From contig NC_087080.1 in the NCBI RefSeq assembly GCF_026151205.1, positions 3,389,096 to 3,453,095 on the forward strand: a stretch of 64,000 nt of DNA, in the 5' to 3' direction. The translations under genes and the position numbers were made by a program. Position 1 is the first letter of the stretch. The number at the start of each line of letters is the position of its first letter. The notes beneath the pieces were generated by a model. The model did not search any database. It was not told the DNA's origin and was given only the letters and a program-made list of their open reading frames with translations. This DNA comes from Bolinopsis microptera (Eukaryota; Ctenophora; Tentaculata; Lobata; Bolinopsidae). Below, in pieces: positions 11,002 through 22,004 of the stretch.

Positions 11002-12588
11002 TGATTTACTTTCCTGTTAATTTACGTTACTTGTGTCAACTTCTCTTGGAAACCCTTTTCCTATTTTATATAATTTTATTGATCTTCATGCTGTACACCG
11101 CGCATTTTACACCGTGTCACTTTTGCTCCGGGTGTATGTTATTGTTAGTGTTAAAAACTATACATTTTGTCAGTATCTCATTTATGTTCATTCATAAAGT
11201 TTGCTTCTGCTGCCACTATGCTTGTTTTTATTTAAAGATGTAATTTTGTTTACTAAAAATGTATGTCAATAATATCATTTTCGAGAAGCACGATGAATTC
11301 TTTTTCTATAGTATCAGTTATGACAGGATTTATTGGTTTACCTTTTAAGTTTCCCCTCAAATAATGATCTCTATTTTTTTGGTCAATCAATATTCAATTC
11401 CTATCTTAAAATTAAGATTGAAAAAGATTTTATACTGAACCCCCACCAGAATTATCCAAAATTGTGGGTTAAATCAAACAAAATCTTTAAGTGAAAATAA
11501 TAAGTTTAGAAGTTTTAAATAGAATCAACAATAACCAGTCGATTTAACGCCTAGAAGCATTAGAATTTGATCCTCAATCCACTATCCACTATCCAGCACT
11601 CTAACATACGTATCCGTATCCGACCCAGCTGAGTTTCCAAAATCCCTCGTTCGCTTCCTTGGCTTCAACCCCCTCGTCAGTATACACTGTAAACTGAACG
11701 TGTTAATGATTTAATTGATTTAATACTATAATAGCAGGCGACAAGTCTGACTGCACTGAGAATTATGCCGTCCTGAGAACAAAAGTTTTCAAGAAATTGT
11801 AATTATCTGGCGTGGATCACGAGAGAGTTAAGATTATTCTAGTCGGCCGGGGAGGGATTCTAAATTACAATAGTGATTTAAAGTGAGTTTGGAGTAGACG
11901 GAACGAATATTCAATCGTGCAGTTGCCCTAAATTAATATCATAATATGTGCCTGGCACATGCCATCGTCAGTAGGGTGTCTTCAAACAAATTTAACTCGA
12001 ATAATTAAATTCTTAGTTGAGCGAGACTCGCATTTGTACCCTGATTAATCGCAATTCAAATATTTTAAAGGTGGTGAAATTAATTCGTTTCAACCAAGTA
12101 CCTATGTCAATTATTGCCATTGTATAAAATTTGTTGTTTTGTTTTAAAAACACAATTGAATTTGATGGGCTTATCAGTTTGAATGACCAAAAATTTTAAA
12201 ATATTTGATCATGTCACCGTTGTCACGGAAGCCGACAAGATCTTTTGCCAGGTATTGTTTTTAAAAGTATTAAACGGTTCAAAAGTCAAATTACAATGGT
12301 TATGTCCGACCTAATTTAAAAAGTATTTCTACTCAAAGTCAAAAAGGATTTTTACAAGAAAATTATAATAAAATTAAAAACACCATACGTAATGAACAAA
12401 GAAATATCTACAAAAAACCGTTTGATTGAGATGTAAAATACATTAAACAACTAAATTCCTCTAAAAGTGTAGCGAGTGCTTATAGTTATGCTATGCAACA
12501 CTGACATTCATAGGAGTTCGTTTAGAGGATGCTTCATGGAAAATTTGGATTTTTATGGGCTTTAAATTCTGATAAATTTAGGTGCATT
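11002..12588. other. non-coding stretch
   Basis: No recognisable coding region. The open frame at 11001-11243 is hydrophobic, AT-driven and lies in the probable 3' flank. Confidence 0.5.
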
Positions 12589-12725
12589 GGGGGGTACCAA
12601 TGGCATAAATGGCATAATGGAGAATTGGCCAATAAAAATTTCCATTTATGCCATAAAACGTATACCATTTATGCCATTTTATGACATTCTATGCCATTGG
12701 TAACCCCCCCCCCCCCCCCCCCCCC
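12589..12725. mobile_element. G/C-run palindromic element, copy A
   Basis: It begins with six G followed by GTACCAATGGCATAA and ends TTCTATGCCATTGGTAA plus 22 C, so the two ends are inverted copies. The centre carries ATGGAGAATTGGCC and further GGCATAA or TTATGCC motifs that pair with each other. Related copies are at 12884, 15307 and 18104. It looks like a non-autonomous MITE, with no coding capacity. Confidence 0.7.
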
Positions 12726-12989
12726 GTTTGATATAATACATTTCTATTTTCTTTATTTGTCATATGAATCTTTAACGATCATTCCAAGCGTTATAAAGCA
12801 TGAAAAATGTCTCTTATTCAAGTACTAATAATAATTTGCGAATTTAAAGTCATCCTAAAGGTCAAATATGAAGACCTAAATTCATGGCATAAATGGAGAA
12901 TTGGCCAATAAAAATGTCCATTTATGCCATAAAACGTATGCCATTTATGCTATTTTATGCCATTGGTACCCCCCCCCCCCCCCCCCCCC
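12726..12989. mobile_element. G/C-run palindromic element, copy B, with 155-bp leader
   Basis: A leader starting about 12726 (ATAATACATTTCTATTTTC) is nearly identical to the DNA at 17948-18103 and leads into the palindrome (12884-12968), which ends in 21 C at 12969-12989. This copy lacks the left G run; the leader-plus-palindrome unit occurs twice in the window, so the mobile unit may be larger than the palindrome. Confidence 0.65.
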
Positions 12990-13354
12990 GTTAGGGGCCA
13001 TCTACTTATCCACATAAAATGGCAACGTAATATTATTACGTTAGCCATTTTATACTCCCTCCGTTACCCACTCTTCACAAAGCTGTTCTGTAGAAATAAC
13101 AAACCACCTCCCGCTAGGCGCCAGTTCTATTTTTCTTGTATTGTACTGAATAATGTGTATGTTATGAGTATTGAGTATCCTCTAAGTATGTAATGAGTAT
13201 TAAATACCTTTAAAATATGTACCTTGGTCTCCGGATTTCTGATCAATCCTAGATGGATGTGATTGCAAAGGAACTACTTTTGTAATGTCTCTTCCTTATC
13301 ATTTGTGCTACGAGTTTCGAGGGGTCCATTGCACGGGATGTAATACTGATAACA

Positions 13355-14077
13355 TAATTCCACTTTGAAGTGTCCAATTCCACAATCCTACATCAAGCGT
13401 CAAATCGACAACAAAGTCAACAGACTGAATCAGGAAACTTGGTTAACTGACGGTCCCAGACACACCAAACTGACACTCGGCCACAAGCATGCCAAAATCA
13501 TCAAAAACCTCAACACTACACTCAGCAACAACAAACAAGATTACAGAACTACAGTTCACCTCATCACGGGTCACTGCGGCTTAAACAAACACCTTCAAAC
13601 CATTTGCAAATCAAACACCAGTGCTTGTCCTATGTGCGGCGACGGAGAGGAAACTGTCTCACACTTCCTTGGACAGTGTCCAGCTATTGCCCAAATTAGA
13701 GGTCAATATTTCCAGGACTACTACCTCTCTGTCAATGACATATTCGACAACCAACACATCACAACAATTGTCAATTTCGCAAACCGCACCAAACGCTTAA
13801 TTGTGCCGGAAGAGCTGGATCAGACCGGGGTGACTTAAAGTATTATCTCATATGCTGTCTCGTCTCGTTTTACTTTTCCAAACCCAGCTGGCATTTAAGC
13901 GTATCATTTTGACTCATATATCATCTTACACCATCCTCCACCAATCACTCTGATTTCACCGGCAACCTTCCCCAAGGTTGCCACACCCCAGAGGTAGGCA
14001 GAGCATCTCAATGCTATCCTCTCGTGGGCTATCTTGGCCCAGCCTCTCTTAAAAAAATAAAAATAATAATTCAACTT
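13355..14077 (+). mobile_element. 5'-truncated LINE insertion with target duplication
   Basis: The insertion runs from about 13366 to an A-rich tail, AAAAAAATAAAAATAATAAT, ending near 14070. It is bracketed by near-identical 11-mers, TAATTCCACTT (13355-13365) and TAATTCAACTT (14067-14077), as expected for target-primed reverse transcription. It carries only the C-terminal coding end plus about 230 bp of 3' UTR. Confidence 0.8.
13365..13838 (+). pseudogene. C-terminal end of a non-LTR retrotransposon ORF2
   Basis: The frame has no ATG at the break; homology-like sequence starts directly at the insertion junction. Features are HLITGHCGLNKHL (about residues 65-77) and a zinc-knuckle-like CPMCGDGEETVSHFLGQC (88-105), the Cys2-His-Cys tail found after the RNase H region in Jockey/I-type LINE polymerases. 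Reverse transcriptase and RNase H domains are absent, so it cannot act alone. The stop at 13836-13838 is probably the natural ORF2 end. Confidence 0.8.
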
Positions 14078-14263
14078 CTTGTAGGAATAACACTAGCGTA
14101 ATATTTTCCAAACCACCTTTGTATTCTCTATCATAAGATCTTCTCCTAAAATCTTGTGATTGAGAACAGCAGTTTAAGTTTTTTTAAACGTAAAATCTTA
14201 TCATTATGATAAAGTAAAGTATTTTTTGTACGAATATGATAACGATCGTCACTATCACAGATT
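14078..14263. other. 5' flank of the PLAC8 gene with acceptor CACTATCACAG
   Basis: A splice-acceptor-like CACTATCACAG ends at 14260, three nucleotides before the PLAC8 start codon, so an intron or spliced-leader junction may lie immediately upstream. A short AT-rich stretch precedes it. Confidence 0.4.
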
Positions 14264-14656
14264 ATGAGTCAGCAAGTAATACTTGTTACTTCCGAGGGTG
14301 GAAATCAATGGAACAACGAATGGAGTCACGGCCTATTTGGATGTTTTGACGACTGTGGAGAGTGTCTGCTCGCTTGGTGTTGTCCGTGTATCACCTTCGG
14401 TTTGAATGCCCGAGATTCTGGGTGCTGCTGTGATGGTTGTTGTGGAGCGTTCTGTGGCTGCCTATTCTTCTTCTGTCCATTTTCGCTGTGTGCCTGGTGT
14501 TGTTGTATTAGACCGAATATTCGGAGGAACCACAAGATCCCAACTAATTGCTGTGCAGATTGGCTGGCGATAATGTGTTGTCCGTGTTGTGCTCTCATCC
14601 AAGAACGACAACAGTGCAAGACATCTACAACTCAAGTTGTAGAAGTAGTGGTGTAA
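14264..14656 (+). CDS. PLAC8 (cornifelin-like) cysteine-rich protein, 130 aa, possibly truncated
   Basis: Matches the PLAC8 pattern: NEWSHGLFGCFDDCGECLLA (residues 18-37), CCPCITFGLNAR (39-50), a Cys-dense hydrophobic core (54-82), then NCCADWLAIMCCPCCALIQE (95-114). PLAC8 proteins are small membrane- or cytoplasm-associated proteins whose members include plant and animal growth or metal-handling factors; the role here is not known. The reading frame closes at TAA 14654-14656, but the sequence after the stop continues in the same frame as a Gln/Tyr/Pro-rich tail (see next entry). The domain itself is complete, so a short functional protein remains possible. Confidence 0.8.
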   Translation: MSQQVILVTSEGGNQWNNEWSHGLFGCFDDCGECLLAWCCPCITFGLNARDSGCCCDGCCGAFCGCLFFFCPFSLCAWCCCIRPNIRRNHKIPTNCCADWLAIMCCPCCALIQERQQCKTSTTQVVEVVV

Positions 14657-14972
14657 AACCCAGTCACTCAAGCTCCTTCATCCTACATTCCTCCACAACA
14701 GTACGACACAGGACCCCCTCAACAGTACTCCGCTGACCTCCCTCAACTGTACCCGCCTGGACCCCCATCAACAATACGTTGCTGACCTCCCTCAACAGTA
14801 CGCCCCTCAACCCCTTCAACTGTACCCGCCTGGACCCCCTCAAATGTACGTCAGTGATAGTGAACAGTTTGCCCCTGACGCCGCTGGGCCCCCTCAACAG
14901 TACGCCCCTAACGCTCAACAGTACGCACCTGAAGCACCCCCGCCGTACGCTTCAAGTGCTCCTGCTGTGTAA
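14657..14972 (+). pseudogene. stranded Gln-Tyr-Pro-rich C-terminal tail of the PLAC8 protein
   Basis: After the TAA at 14654 the same frame reads on as repeated PPQQY-type motifs for about 40 codons. At a run of five C (14762-14766) the repetitive reading moves by one base and continues as QQYAP, PPGPPQMY and PPQQYAP motifs until TAA at 14970-14972. A single nonsense change plus a one-base insertion therefore explain the tail. It is either a decayed extension or an assembly error at two sites. Such aromatic/proline-rich repeats are known next to Cys-rich membrane domains in other proteins; that parallel is inference. Confidence 0.7.
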
Positions 14973-15306
14973 CCTGATAATCTATGCTACTAACTATCAT
15001 ATTAATCTCTGTTTTGATATGCTACGTCTGGATAGAGAAGCGCTCCTCTATACAAGAACTTCTTGTTAAGAAGTGTCGAGTGTATCTGTTATATTTTTAT
15101 AGTTTAGCTGTCAAATCAAGAAGTCCCTTCACGAACCGCTTTGATTTATTAATAACGTTTTGAAAAATAATCAGACAGAATGTTGTATCAAACAATTCAT
15201 TATCTTTAGCTGTTTAATTACTATTTTAATGGATTAATTATTTGATTTTTTTTGCCATATTGTGCATTTTAAAAATGTAAACACACTGTTATTTGGATAC
15301 TATACA
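14973..15306. other. 3' flank of the PLAC8 gene
   Basis: AT-rich non-coding DNA with no clear polyadenylation hexamer. Nothing else is seen before the G run at 15307. Confidence 0.4.
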
Positions 15307-15438
15307 GGGGGGGGGGGGGGGTGCCAATGGCATAAATGGCATAATGGAGAATTGGCCAAACAAAATTTCCATTTATGCCATGAAATTTCTATGCCATTTG
15401 ATGAATTTTATGCCATTTTTCTCCATTCTATGCCATTC
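15307..15438. mobile_element. G/C-run palindromic element, copy C
   Basis: Fifteen G followed by GTGCCAATGGCATAA open the element; it ends near TTCTATGCCATTCG without a C run. The interior from GGCCAAACAAAATTTCC onward is nearly identical to copy D at 18.1 kb, so C and D form one subfamily, and A and B the other. Confidence 0.7.
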
Positions 15439-16179
15439 GAAATATGAAATTTTAAAACTTTGAACTGAGAATTTAATTTAACGAATTTTCTGCACCCCAC
15501 TAGTACTGTCCACCTTTATCTCTATTTATTGTACTACAACATCTATTTTCACCCATTAAATTCCTCAAAATATCCCTAGCAATGGGCATTATTGATTATA
15601 ATTACGTTCAATGTATATCAATATGATATGATGATTTGGTTGATTGTGGACAAGTGACCGGGCAGTATGGCATAGTACACGCTACACACCGTATAACAGA
15701 GAGGACAGTCGACTGAATGCTCCCAGTCAATCGGATATCCAAATTAACAGTGGAAAACTGTAACATTACCAACTCGATTAAAATATTATTTGTTAATGAT
15801 GTGTACAGATGTATCGTGTCGGGACCGTGTTCATGTAGAATGTTTTGAAATTTAAACATTTTCACAAGATTGATAATGATCTGTGTTTCGAATGGGTAGC
15901 CTCTTAAAAATAATATTCATTGATATCTCGATGAACCTGTATATTAGTATTACATAACAGTTCACCAAATGACCTGAAATACTTGCTTCCTATTATACAA
16001 AATTATGATGACATAATATATTGCTTAAATTTCTTCATATTCACTGCTGCATGGCAACATAGCACTCCTTAATTAGTTTTCTATAATAACGTTAATCTAG
16101 TATAATCATTGTAGGATTTTGAACATCTCACAATTTGGGCTGTAGGACTGTAGAGCGGGGGACTGTATGGCGTACTTGG
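15439..16179. other. non-coding stretch
   Basis: No recognisable feature. The minus-strand open frame at 15608-15865 has no motif. Confidence 0.45.
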
Positions 16180-17914
16180 TCAAAAGTAGGACCCTAGAGC
16201 GGAGTCAAATCGCCAGGGTAGGAATCTAGAGCGGAACCCCCTCACCGGAACCATACTATAAGGACCCTAGAGTGGAGTCAAATCGCCAGGATAGGACTCT
16301 AGAGCGGAACTCCCTTACCGAAACCATACTATGAGGACTCTAGAGCGGTACCCACATGTAAATTTTGGAGCGATTAGAAATTTGAGATCAGACTGTAGAG
16401 TGGACTTGGTCGGAAGATTGAAATCAGATTAGATACAACTCGTGATTGATTATTATAATAGTGAGATTAGAATAATTCATGGAGTTGTTGAAGCAGAAAA
16501 TTGTCCTAGATTATTTATATTATACATCATATCATATTGTAATTTTTAGATACGTTAGACAATTGTTCGGTATAAACTTCTTCCATTTGACTGAAATATC
16601 CTGATGCTACTCTAAAATGCAAAAAGATTCTTTGATAAAGAGGTATAATTATGAACTGGTCGATGTGATTTCGCTAAGCGAAATACCGACCAAGTACGTG
16701 CACTCAAGCAGATCATTTAGTGTGACACTTTAGCACCTACTAAGGGTATCTCATGTTCAGTCTAGTGACAGGGTATGTTCCAGATCAGATCCCATCGCAT
16801 AGCGGTTCTTGTTAGTGATTTCGATAGTGCAGTATAAATGTCACAGAGAATTTAGTTTAGTATATCACATTCGATTCCTACTCCTCTTTACAACTATCTA
16901 CAATATGCTGAGTAACAGTTATTACTTAACTCTTCCTGAGAAGGCCGTTTTCAGACTTCATCCGGGGACGAACAGCTGAGATGGGTACGGGAGAACGGAC
17001 TGAAGAAGGACTACAACGAAGGAATTAACGACCCCCTTACTAATTCCTGGACTTCAGGTCCTGTTCAAGTGTGGATACGTAGACTTATGCACTATGCAGC
17101 TTGCCTTTCTCCCAGTGGACGATGTTCTCCCTTCTTTCATGGAGCTCCTAGATCTTATACCCTCCCACCTTGGCCTCGACGACTTCCTTAACTACTTCAT
17201 GACGAATTGGGTACAGGGAGTTTCCACCGCTCGTAGCACCAAACCTGCCCGCTTTCCTCCGCAATCCTGGAACCTCGTCGACCGGACTACCTGCAACTTC
17301 AACTACGCAGAGGCCTTTAACAGAAAGTTTGCAGCAATGTTGGGACACTCTTACCCAACTATCTGGACCTTTCTTCAAGCTGTCTATATAGAACAGTCCA
17401 CTACAGATGAGATGATGCTCAAGGAGAGTTACGGGGATGCTCCTCCTGCAAAACGAGCCCGTCAGCGTACCAAGGACAGCCGACTGGCACATTTAGTAAA
17501 AGTCTACTACGATCATGACATTGTCTCACTCTCCCACCTTGACATGTTGAGGAACGTGATGGTCGAGGAACTGAGTGAACTATTTCAAGATATTTGATTC
17601 GCAGTATTAATGTATAATAAGTTGTATCAATTCTATCATCATTATGTGACGACTATTATTAATCATTGATTAAAAAACATAGCTCAATCTTCAAAACTAA
17701 CTTTACTCTCAAATTTCTAACCGCTCTAAAATTTGCATGTGGGTACCGCTCTAGAGTCTTCATAGTATGGGTCCGGTAAGGGAGTTCCGCTCTAGAATCC
17801 TACCTTGGCGATTTGACTCCGCTCTAGGGTCCTCATAGTATGGGTCCGTTAAGGGGGTTCCGCTCTAGAGTCCTACCCTGGCGATTCGACTCCGCTCTAG
17901 GGTCCTACTTTCGA
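16180..17914. mobile_element. MULE-like DNA transposon with long inverted repeats
   Basis: The left arm (16180-16387) and right arm (17707-17914) are inverted copies about 208 bp long, ending in TC(A/G)AAAGTAGG, with an estimated 85-90% identity by eye. Each arm contains a 73-bp tandem unit, about 2.2 copies, built around CTCTAGAGCGG. Inside is a decayed transposase (16982-17597). Long TIRs with this transposase type fit the Mutator-like superfamily. A 9-bp target duplication was looked for and not found, so the true ends may be a few bases off. Length is 1.7 kb, short for an autonomous copy. Confidence 0.8.
16982..17597 (+). pseudogene. broken MULE-type transposase, C-terminal part
   Basis: The last 167 codons (from 17094) carry the end of a MULE transposase: LAFLPVDDVLPSF (residues 3-15), YFMTNWVQG (34-42), the substrate-like RFPPQSWNLVD (53-63), NYAEAFNRKF (70-79), HSYPTIWTFLQAVYIEQ (85-101). 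Upstream, in a frame shifted by one, 16982-17100 reads WVRENGLKKDYNEGINDP and VWIRRLMHYAA, matching the segment expected just before. The two frames meet near 17090-17100, so a frameshift separates them. The catalytic DDE region is not seen. Non-functional. Confidence 0.75.
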
Positions 17915-17947
17915 ATTTGCTTTTCTTGAATAGTCAAATGTTTGAAT

Positions 17948-18227
17948 GTTTGGTATAATACATTTCTATTTTCTTTATTTGTCATATGAATCTTTAAAGA
18001 TCATTTCAAGCGTTATAAAGCATGAAACATGTCTCTTATTCAAGTACTAATAATATTTGCGAATTTAAAGTCATCCTAAAGGTCAAATATGAAGACCTAA
18101 ATTCATGGCATAAATTGGCATGAATGGAGAATTGGCCAAACAAAATTTCCATTTATGCCATGAAATTTCTATGCCATTTGATGAATTTTATGCCATTTTT
18201 CTCCATTCTATGCCATTGGTACCCCCC
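17948..18227. mobile_element. G/C-run palindromic element, copy D, with leader
   Basis: The leader 17948-18103 matches 12726-12883 closely; the palindrome 18104-18227 ends GCCATTGGTACCCCCC with only six C. It starts only about 35 bp after the MULE right arm. Same family as copies A-C. Confidence 0.65.
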
Positions 18228-19572
18228 GGTGCATTTTAAAGAATTGTTTTTGGAAAGCCTCAATCTCCCCCTTCATGGCGCCTGTCTCTTTTTTCCTTTA
18301 GATAAACAGTTACACCCCTTACTATCCCACTTTGTCCTCATTTATTCACAGCAATGATCTTATCCCACAGATCTGACAAAAGAACACTGGTGAAAATGAA
18401 TACCCCACCTCTCGAAGGGCGACAGCAGCCGCACATTTCTATATCAGTGTTTCTCTCGAACAATTGACAGAACGACTGACTAAAGGCTCCTGACGACGTG
18501 GATACTATCGAGTATTGAGTATAGGGTACGTGCTTAGTTTATTATAATACTACAATTGGGGTTGTTATGGATACTTGTTAAGTTCTTTTGTTTGAGGACA
18601 ATGGAATGACTTGATCACGTGTTCATAGTTAACCATGACTGTTTTCCCCATTTTGAGGTCTGTTATTTTGCGTAAGTTTGCTGTTTTTTGTTCTGTGACT
18701 GTAAAGTGTAAAGTACTCAACGCTTATGAGACATGTCTTTGGTGATTGCAAATAGCAATGCAGAGAATTTTCAGGATGAATTTGAGGTGAGTTTACTTTA
18801 TTCCTTGTTAAGTAAAATTTATACTGATATCTGATATTTATACTTAAATGACTTATTAAGTATATTAAAAGGTTGATGGTTTTTCGCTGTACAAAATCGG
18901 GCAAAAAAGCCACCTTTCCCTATGTGCGGCACTCTTTTCGAGCTTCTTGCACAGTAAAGGGAACTGAGCGAAAGACTAACAAGTTAGGTAACGTCATATT
19001 CCGAAATAACAATATAAATTAGCTTGATTTGCAGAAGTTAAAATAGTGTTTGGCCAAATACTCAGAAAAGTATCAGTACAGGGAGCTTCATATAATTAAT
19101 TATAATTATATCATATGTAAATGTGCCTGTTGCGATCATTGTGTATCTATCTGGAAGACTTTATAGATGTGTTCAAAGGTTAGCAAAATTTAGCTTCGGA
19201 GACTGGTGTTTAGTGATGATGTTAAAAACCTTAATATCTCGTTGTTATCAGTAGTCAAAGACTAGACAGGGTTATTGAAAATTACAAAGAATAAAATGGC
19301 GTCTGGACTTGGGACCAGCTCATAGTACATTTCATTAATGCCCTCTGAAAACCATTCTGCTAGCTAAAAAAATGATAATGTTAGGTAAAAAGTACTGAAA
19401 ATTAAAATTAAGATAAAAAATATGACAGTTGGTTAATAACCCTATCTTCTGATGGTTTTCGGTGTGATATACACTGTACAGCTAGAATCATGACAGTTGC
19501 AGTCGAACTATACTTATTTTAACAGTAAGCATGAAAAGTAAGTTAAGTGCGATTTAAATGATTATATATCTG
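18228..19572. other. non-coding stretch
   Basis: No gene recognised. The minus-strand open frame at 18629-18913 lacks any motif. Confidence 0.45.
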
Positions 19573-19728
19573 CTACCAATATACAGCTGCCCCATGCTGC
19601 GGGCCACAGGAGCAGCAAAGTGCAAAGAAACTGTCACTAACTGCCACTAGCAGTTAGTGACAGTTAGTGACATTGTCTTTGCACTTTGCTCCTCCTACAT
19701 CACAAGTAGCTACTACCAATATACAGCT
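19573..19728. mobile_element. foldback element 2 flanked by 16-bp direct repeats
   Basis: CTACCAATATACAGCT occurs at 19573-19588 and again at 19713-19728, exactly bracketing a palindromic insertion. The arms (AGCAAAGTGCAAAGA on the left, inverse near 19674-19690) enclose 10-bp units based on CTGTCACTAA that are themselves palindromic with TTAGTGACAG. The shared AGTGCAAAGAAACTG motif places it with the elements at 7.3 and 37.9 kb. The flanking repeat is long for a DNA transposon duplication. Confidence 0.7.
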
Positions 19729-20027
19729 CGGTGGCTGAGTGGCGACGTAATACGGAAACAACGCGAACGTGGTCACAATCTAGAACACCAAGTTTATTGA
19801 AATACATATTACAGTTTACCAAAACATTTAGCATTTATATTATTGCGCGATCACGCATAAAGTTTATTAGAACATTATGTTAGTAACGTATGGGACCCAG
19901 GCCCCAGCTTGTTTTTCTTGATTAATATCGGATGCGTTCATGCAGTCGGTCCTTCTTCAATTGTATTACACAAATCTTGTATGAACTGGAGTACTTGTTC
20001 GCTGGAGATCTTCTTCATTTAAATCTT

Positions 20028-20090
20028 TCATTTAATTCGTTCATTTAATTCGTTCATTTAATTCGTTCATTTAATTCGTTCATTTAATTT
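20028..20090 (+). repeat. 13-bp tandem array (TCATTTAATTCGT), about 5 copies
   Basis: Five near-perfect copies of a 13-bp unit lie in non-coding DNA; the first and last copies are degenerate. Confidence 0.85.
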
Positions 20091-20815
20091 GTGTGTTTTG
20101 AGTTCCTGGTAAGCGGTTACAGAAGATCCTCGCTGTTATGGTAAGTAAACCGTTATTAGAGTATCTAAGTTACAGTACTTAGTATTAATTAAGTAATTAG
20201 GATTAATTAATCAGTAATTGTGATAATATTAAAACTTTAGCGAAGTTAGGGACCCTTCACATACTACGTAATCAATTTTTGGACAATTTTTAACCCCCAC
20301 TCCATAATCAGTTTTACACACAGCTATTGTGTCGAAATTACACTAGCGTAATCATTTAGAAACCCCCTTCCCCCCTCAGTCAGTACGTAATATGTGAATG
20401 TCAACTTTTTATCTAATGTGATCTCAGCTCAGAAAATTCATCCAACAAGTCAGAAACCTGGAAACAAACCTGGAAATTTATAATCGTACCACCTCTTCAA
20501 AAATATAAGAAAGTGCTTGTTAATTTAAATCTTTGTATTATGATTTTATATAATACATATTATAATTTAATAAACTAAGGTGTGATTAAACATTAAAAAT
20601 CGTGCGTGCTTGCCAGTCCAGTGATCTATGTACATGAACATAATTTTGACTGATTAAAGCGTTTAATTTCACCGTGTTTTCTGCCGTTTGATAGCCGTCA
20701 GCCGGTGGGTTTGTCGTATTTAATGATTAACCGATTCACTGCCTTACCATGAATTGGGATTATCTCAGCTCATTTTCGTAAGTGTTCGTATAAAGTGGAA
20801 TATTCTTATCATTGG

Positions 20816-20970
20816 CAGCCGTACCCGTAGGGGTTAAGTTTAACCCTTCCAGATCGTTTCTCTGCGAATTAACAGAGCAACGATCTCGATCAAGAATGAT
20901 AGTTTGTGCGGCGCTTTGAAGCGGCGAAGTCCTCCAATGGCCGTATCCGTAGGGGTTAAGTTTAACGCTT
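20816..20970 (+). repeat. direct repeat pair around CCGTAGGGGTTAAGTTTAAC
   Basis: A segment of about 28 bp containing CCGTAGGGGTTAAGTTTAAC occurs at about 20822 and again at about 20947, about 125 bp apart, each followed by a C/T-rich stretch. Just downstream (about 20995-21032) a 19- to 20-bp unit, GGAGTACTGGGCGTTGC, is duplicated. Origin unknown. Confidence 0.6.
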
Positions 20971-21791
20971 TCATAAAGTTTGAACCATCATGAAGGAGTA
21001 CTGGGCGTTGCTAAGGAGTACTGGGCGTTGCAGTTAATCCATCTGTTACTCTCCTCTGTTATATTTATGCGTGGAGTTTCACGAGTAAGAAGATGCAGTT
21101 GAACTTGAAGGTATGCTTTGTGCGTGTGGCGTGGTCAGTTTTTTGTTTTTATATTAAGGCTAGGCATGGAGTTGAACGCTGATACTGCATTATCTACCCA
21201 AATAGTCTGTAGAATCCGTAAAACGTCATCCAAAGTTTAAACATTATAACTCTAAATGGAAAGATGGACGTTTAGAACTGAATATTTTTGAGATTTGGTT
21301 TTGTGGGTGAGATCTTTTCTTATCATTTATTCAGAAAGGGCAGACCCAGATTTGAGTGTACATTTTATGTTTAATGTTTCATGGAACACTTTCGTTGTTA
21401 AAGGGGGTGCGAACTTCACAGTAACCACCTTTGAAACTTCATACATATCCAATATCCATCCCTCCCTCCATTTATGGAGCACTTTCGTTATTAAGATAAA
21501 CAACAACATTGCAACAATTCGTGTGATCCGTTCGTTTCGAACGAACAACAGATCAAAGTAAACCCTGACATTAAAAAACAACCAGTCACCTACATATAGA
21601 TCGAACACATTTAATTTTGAGATGCAATATACAATGAAATTGTCTGCAACATATAACTCATGTTCTTGTATTGATTCGCATCGCGCCAATCAAATCATGA
21701 TATGGAGTGGTGTAGCACCGACTGTTATTAAACGTTTATGTGTTTGTCAGCTCTGCAGTTGGGTAGGTGTAACGTAAAACTGAGTGTGTTG

Positions 21792-22004
21792 GTGATCATG
21801 GGTCGTGCCAGCTTCAAGCAGGTGAGAAAATAAATGTTCTGATTTCAAGAAACAGAATGTTTTCTTCCTGAAAATCCACTCAATTACTGTCACAGTGTGA
21901 TCATGGGTCGTGCCAGCTTCAAGCAGGTGAGAAAATAATTGTTCTGATTTCAAGAAACAAAATTTTTTCTTCCTGAAAATCCACTCAATTACTGTCACAG
22001 TGTG
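21792..22004 (+). repeat. 105-bp tandem duplication
   Basis: The segment starting GTGATCATGGGTCGTGCC at 21792 repeats from 21897 with few differences. The minus-strand open frame across it (21747-22046) repeats the same peptide and is probably a shadow of the duplication. Confidence 0.85.

Noticed and set aside
12957-13193. Open frame beginning with a proline run
   Set aside because: The prolines come from the 21-C homopolymer of the mobile element.
14664-15069. Open frames on both strands over the PLAC8 tail
   Set aside because: They arise from the CCCCTCAACAGTAC repetition in non-coding frames; only the Gln-Tyr-Pro reading matches the PLAC8 frame upstream.
19725-19800. GGTGGCTGAGTGGCGAC as the start of a tRNA-Ser-like gene
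   Set aside because: No TTCRANNC T-arm or acceptor pairing follows at the right distance.
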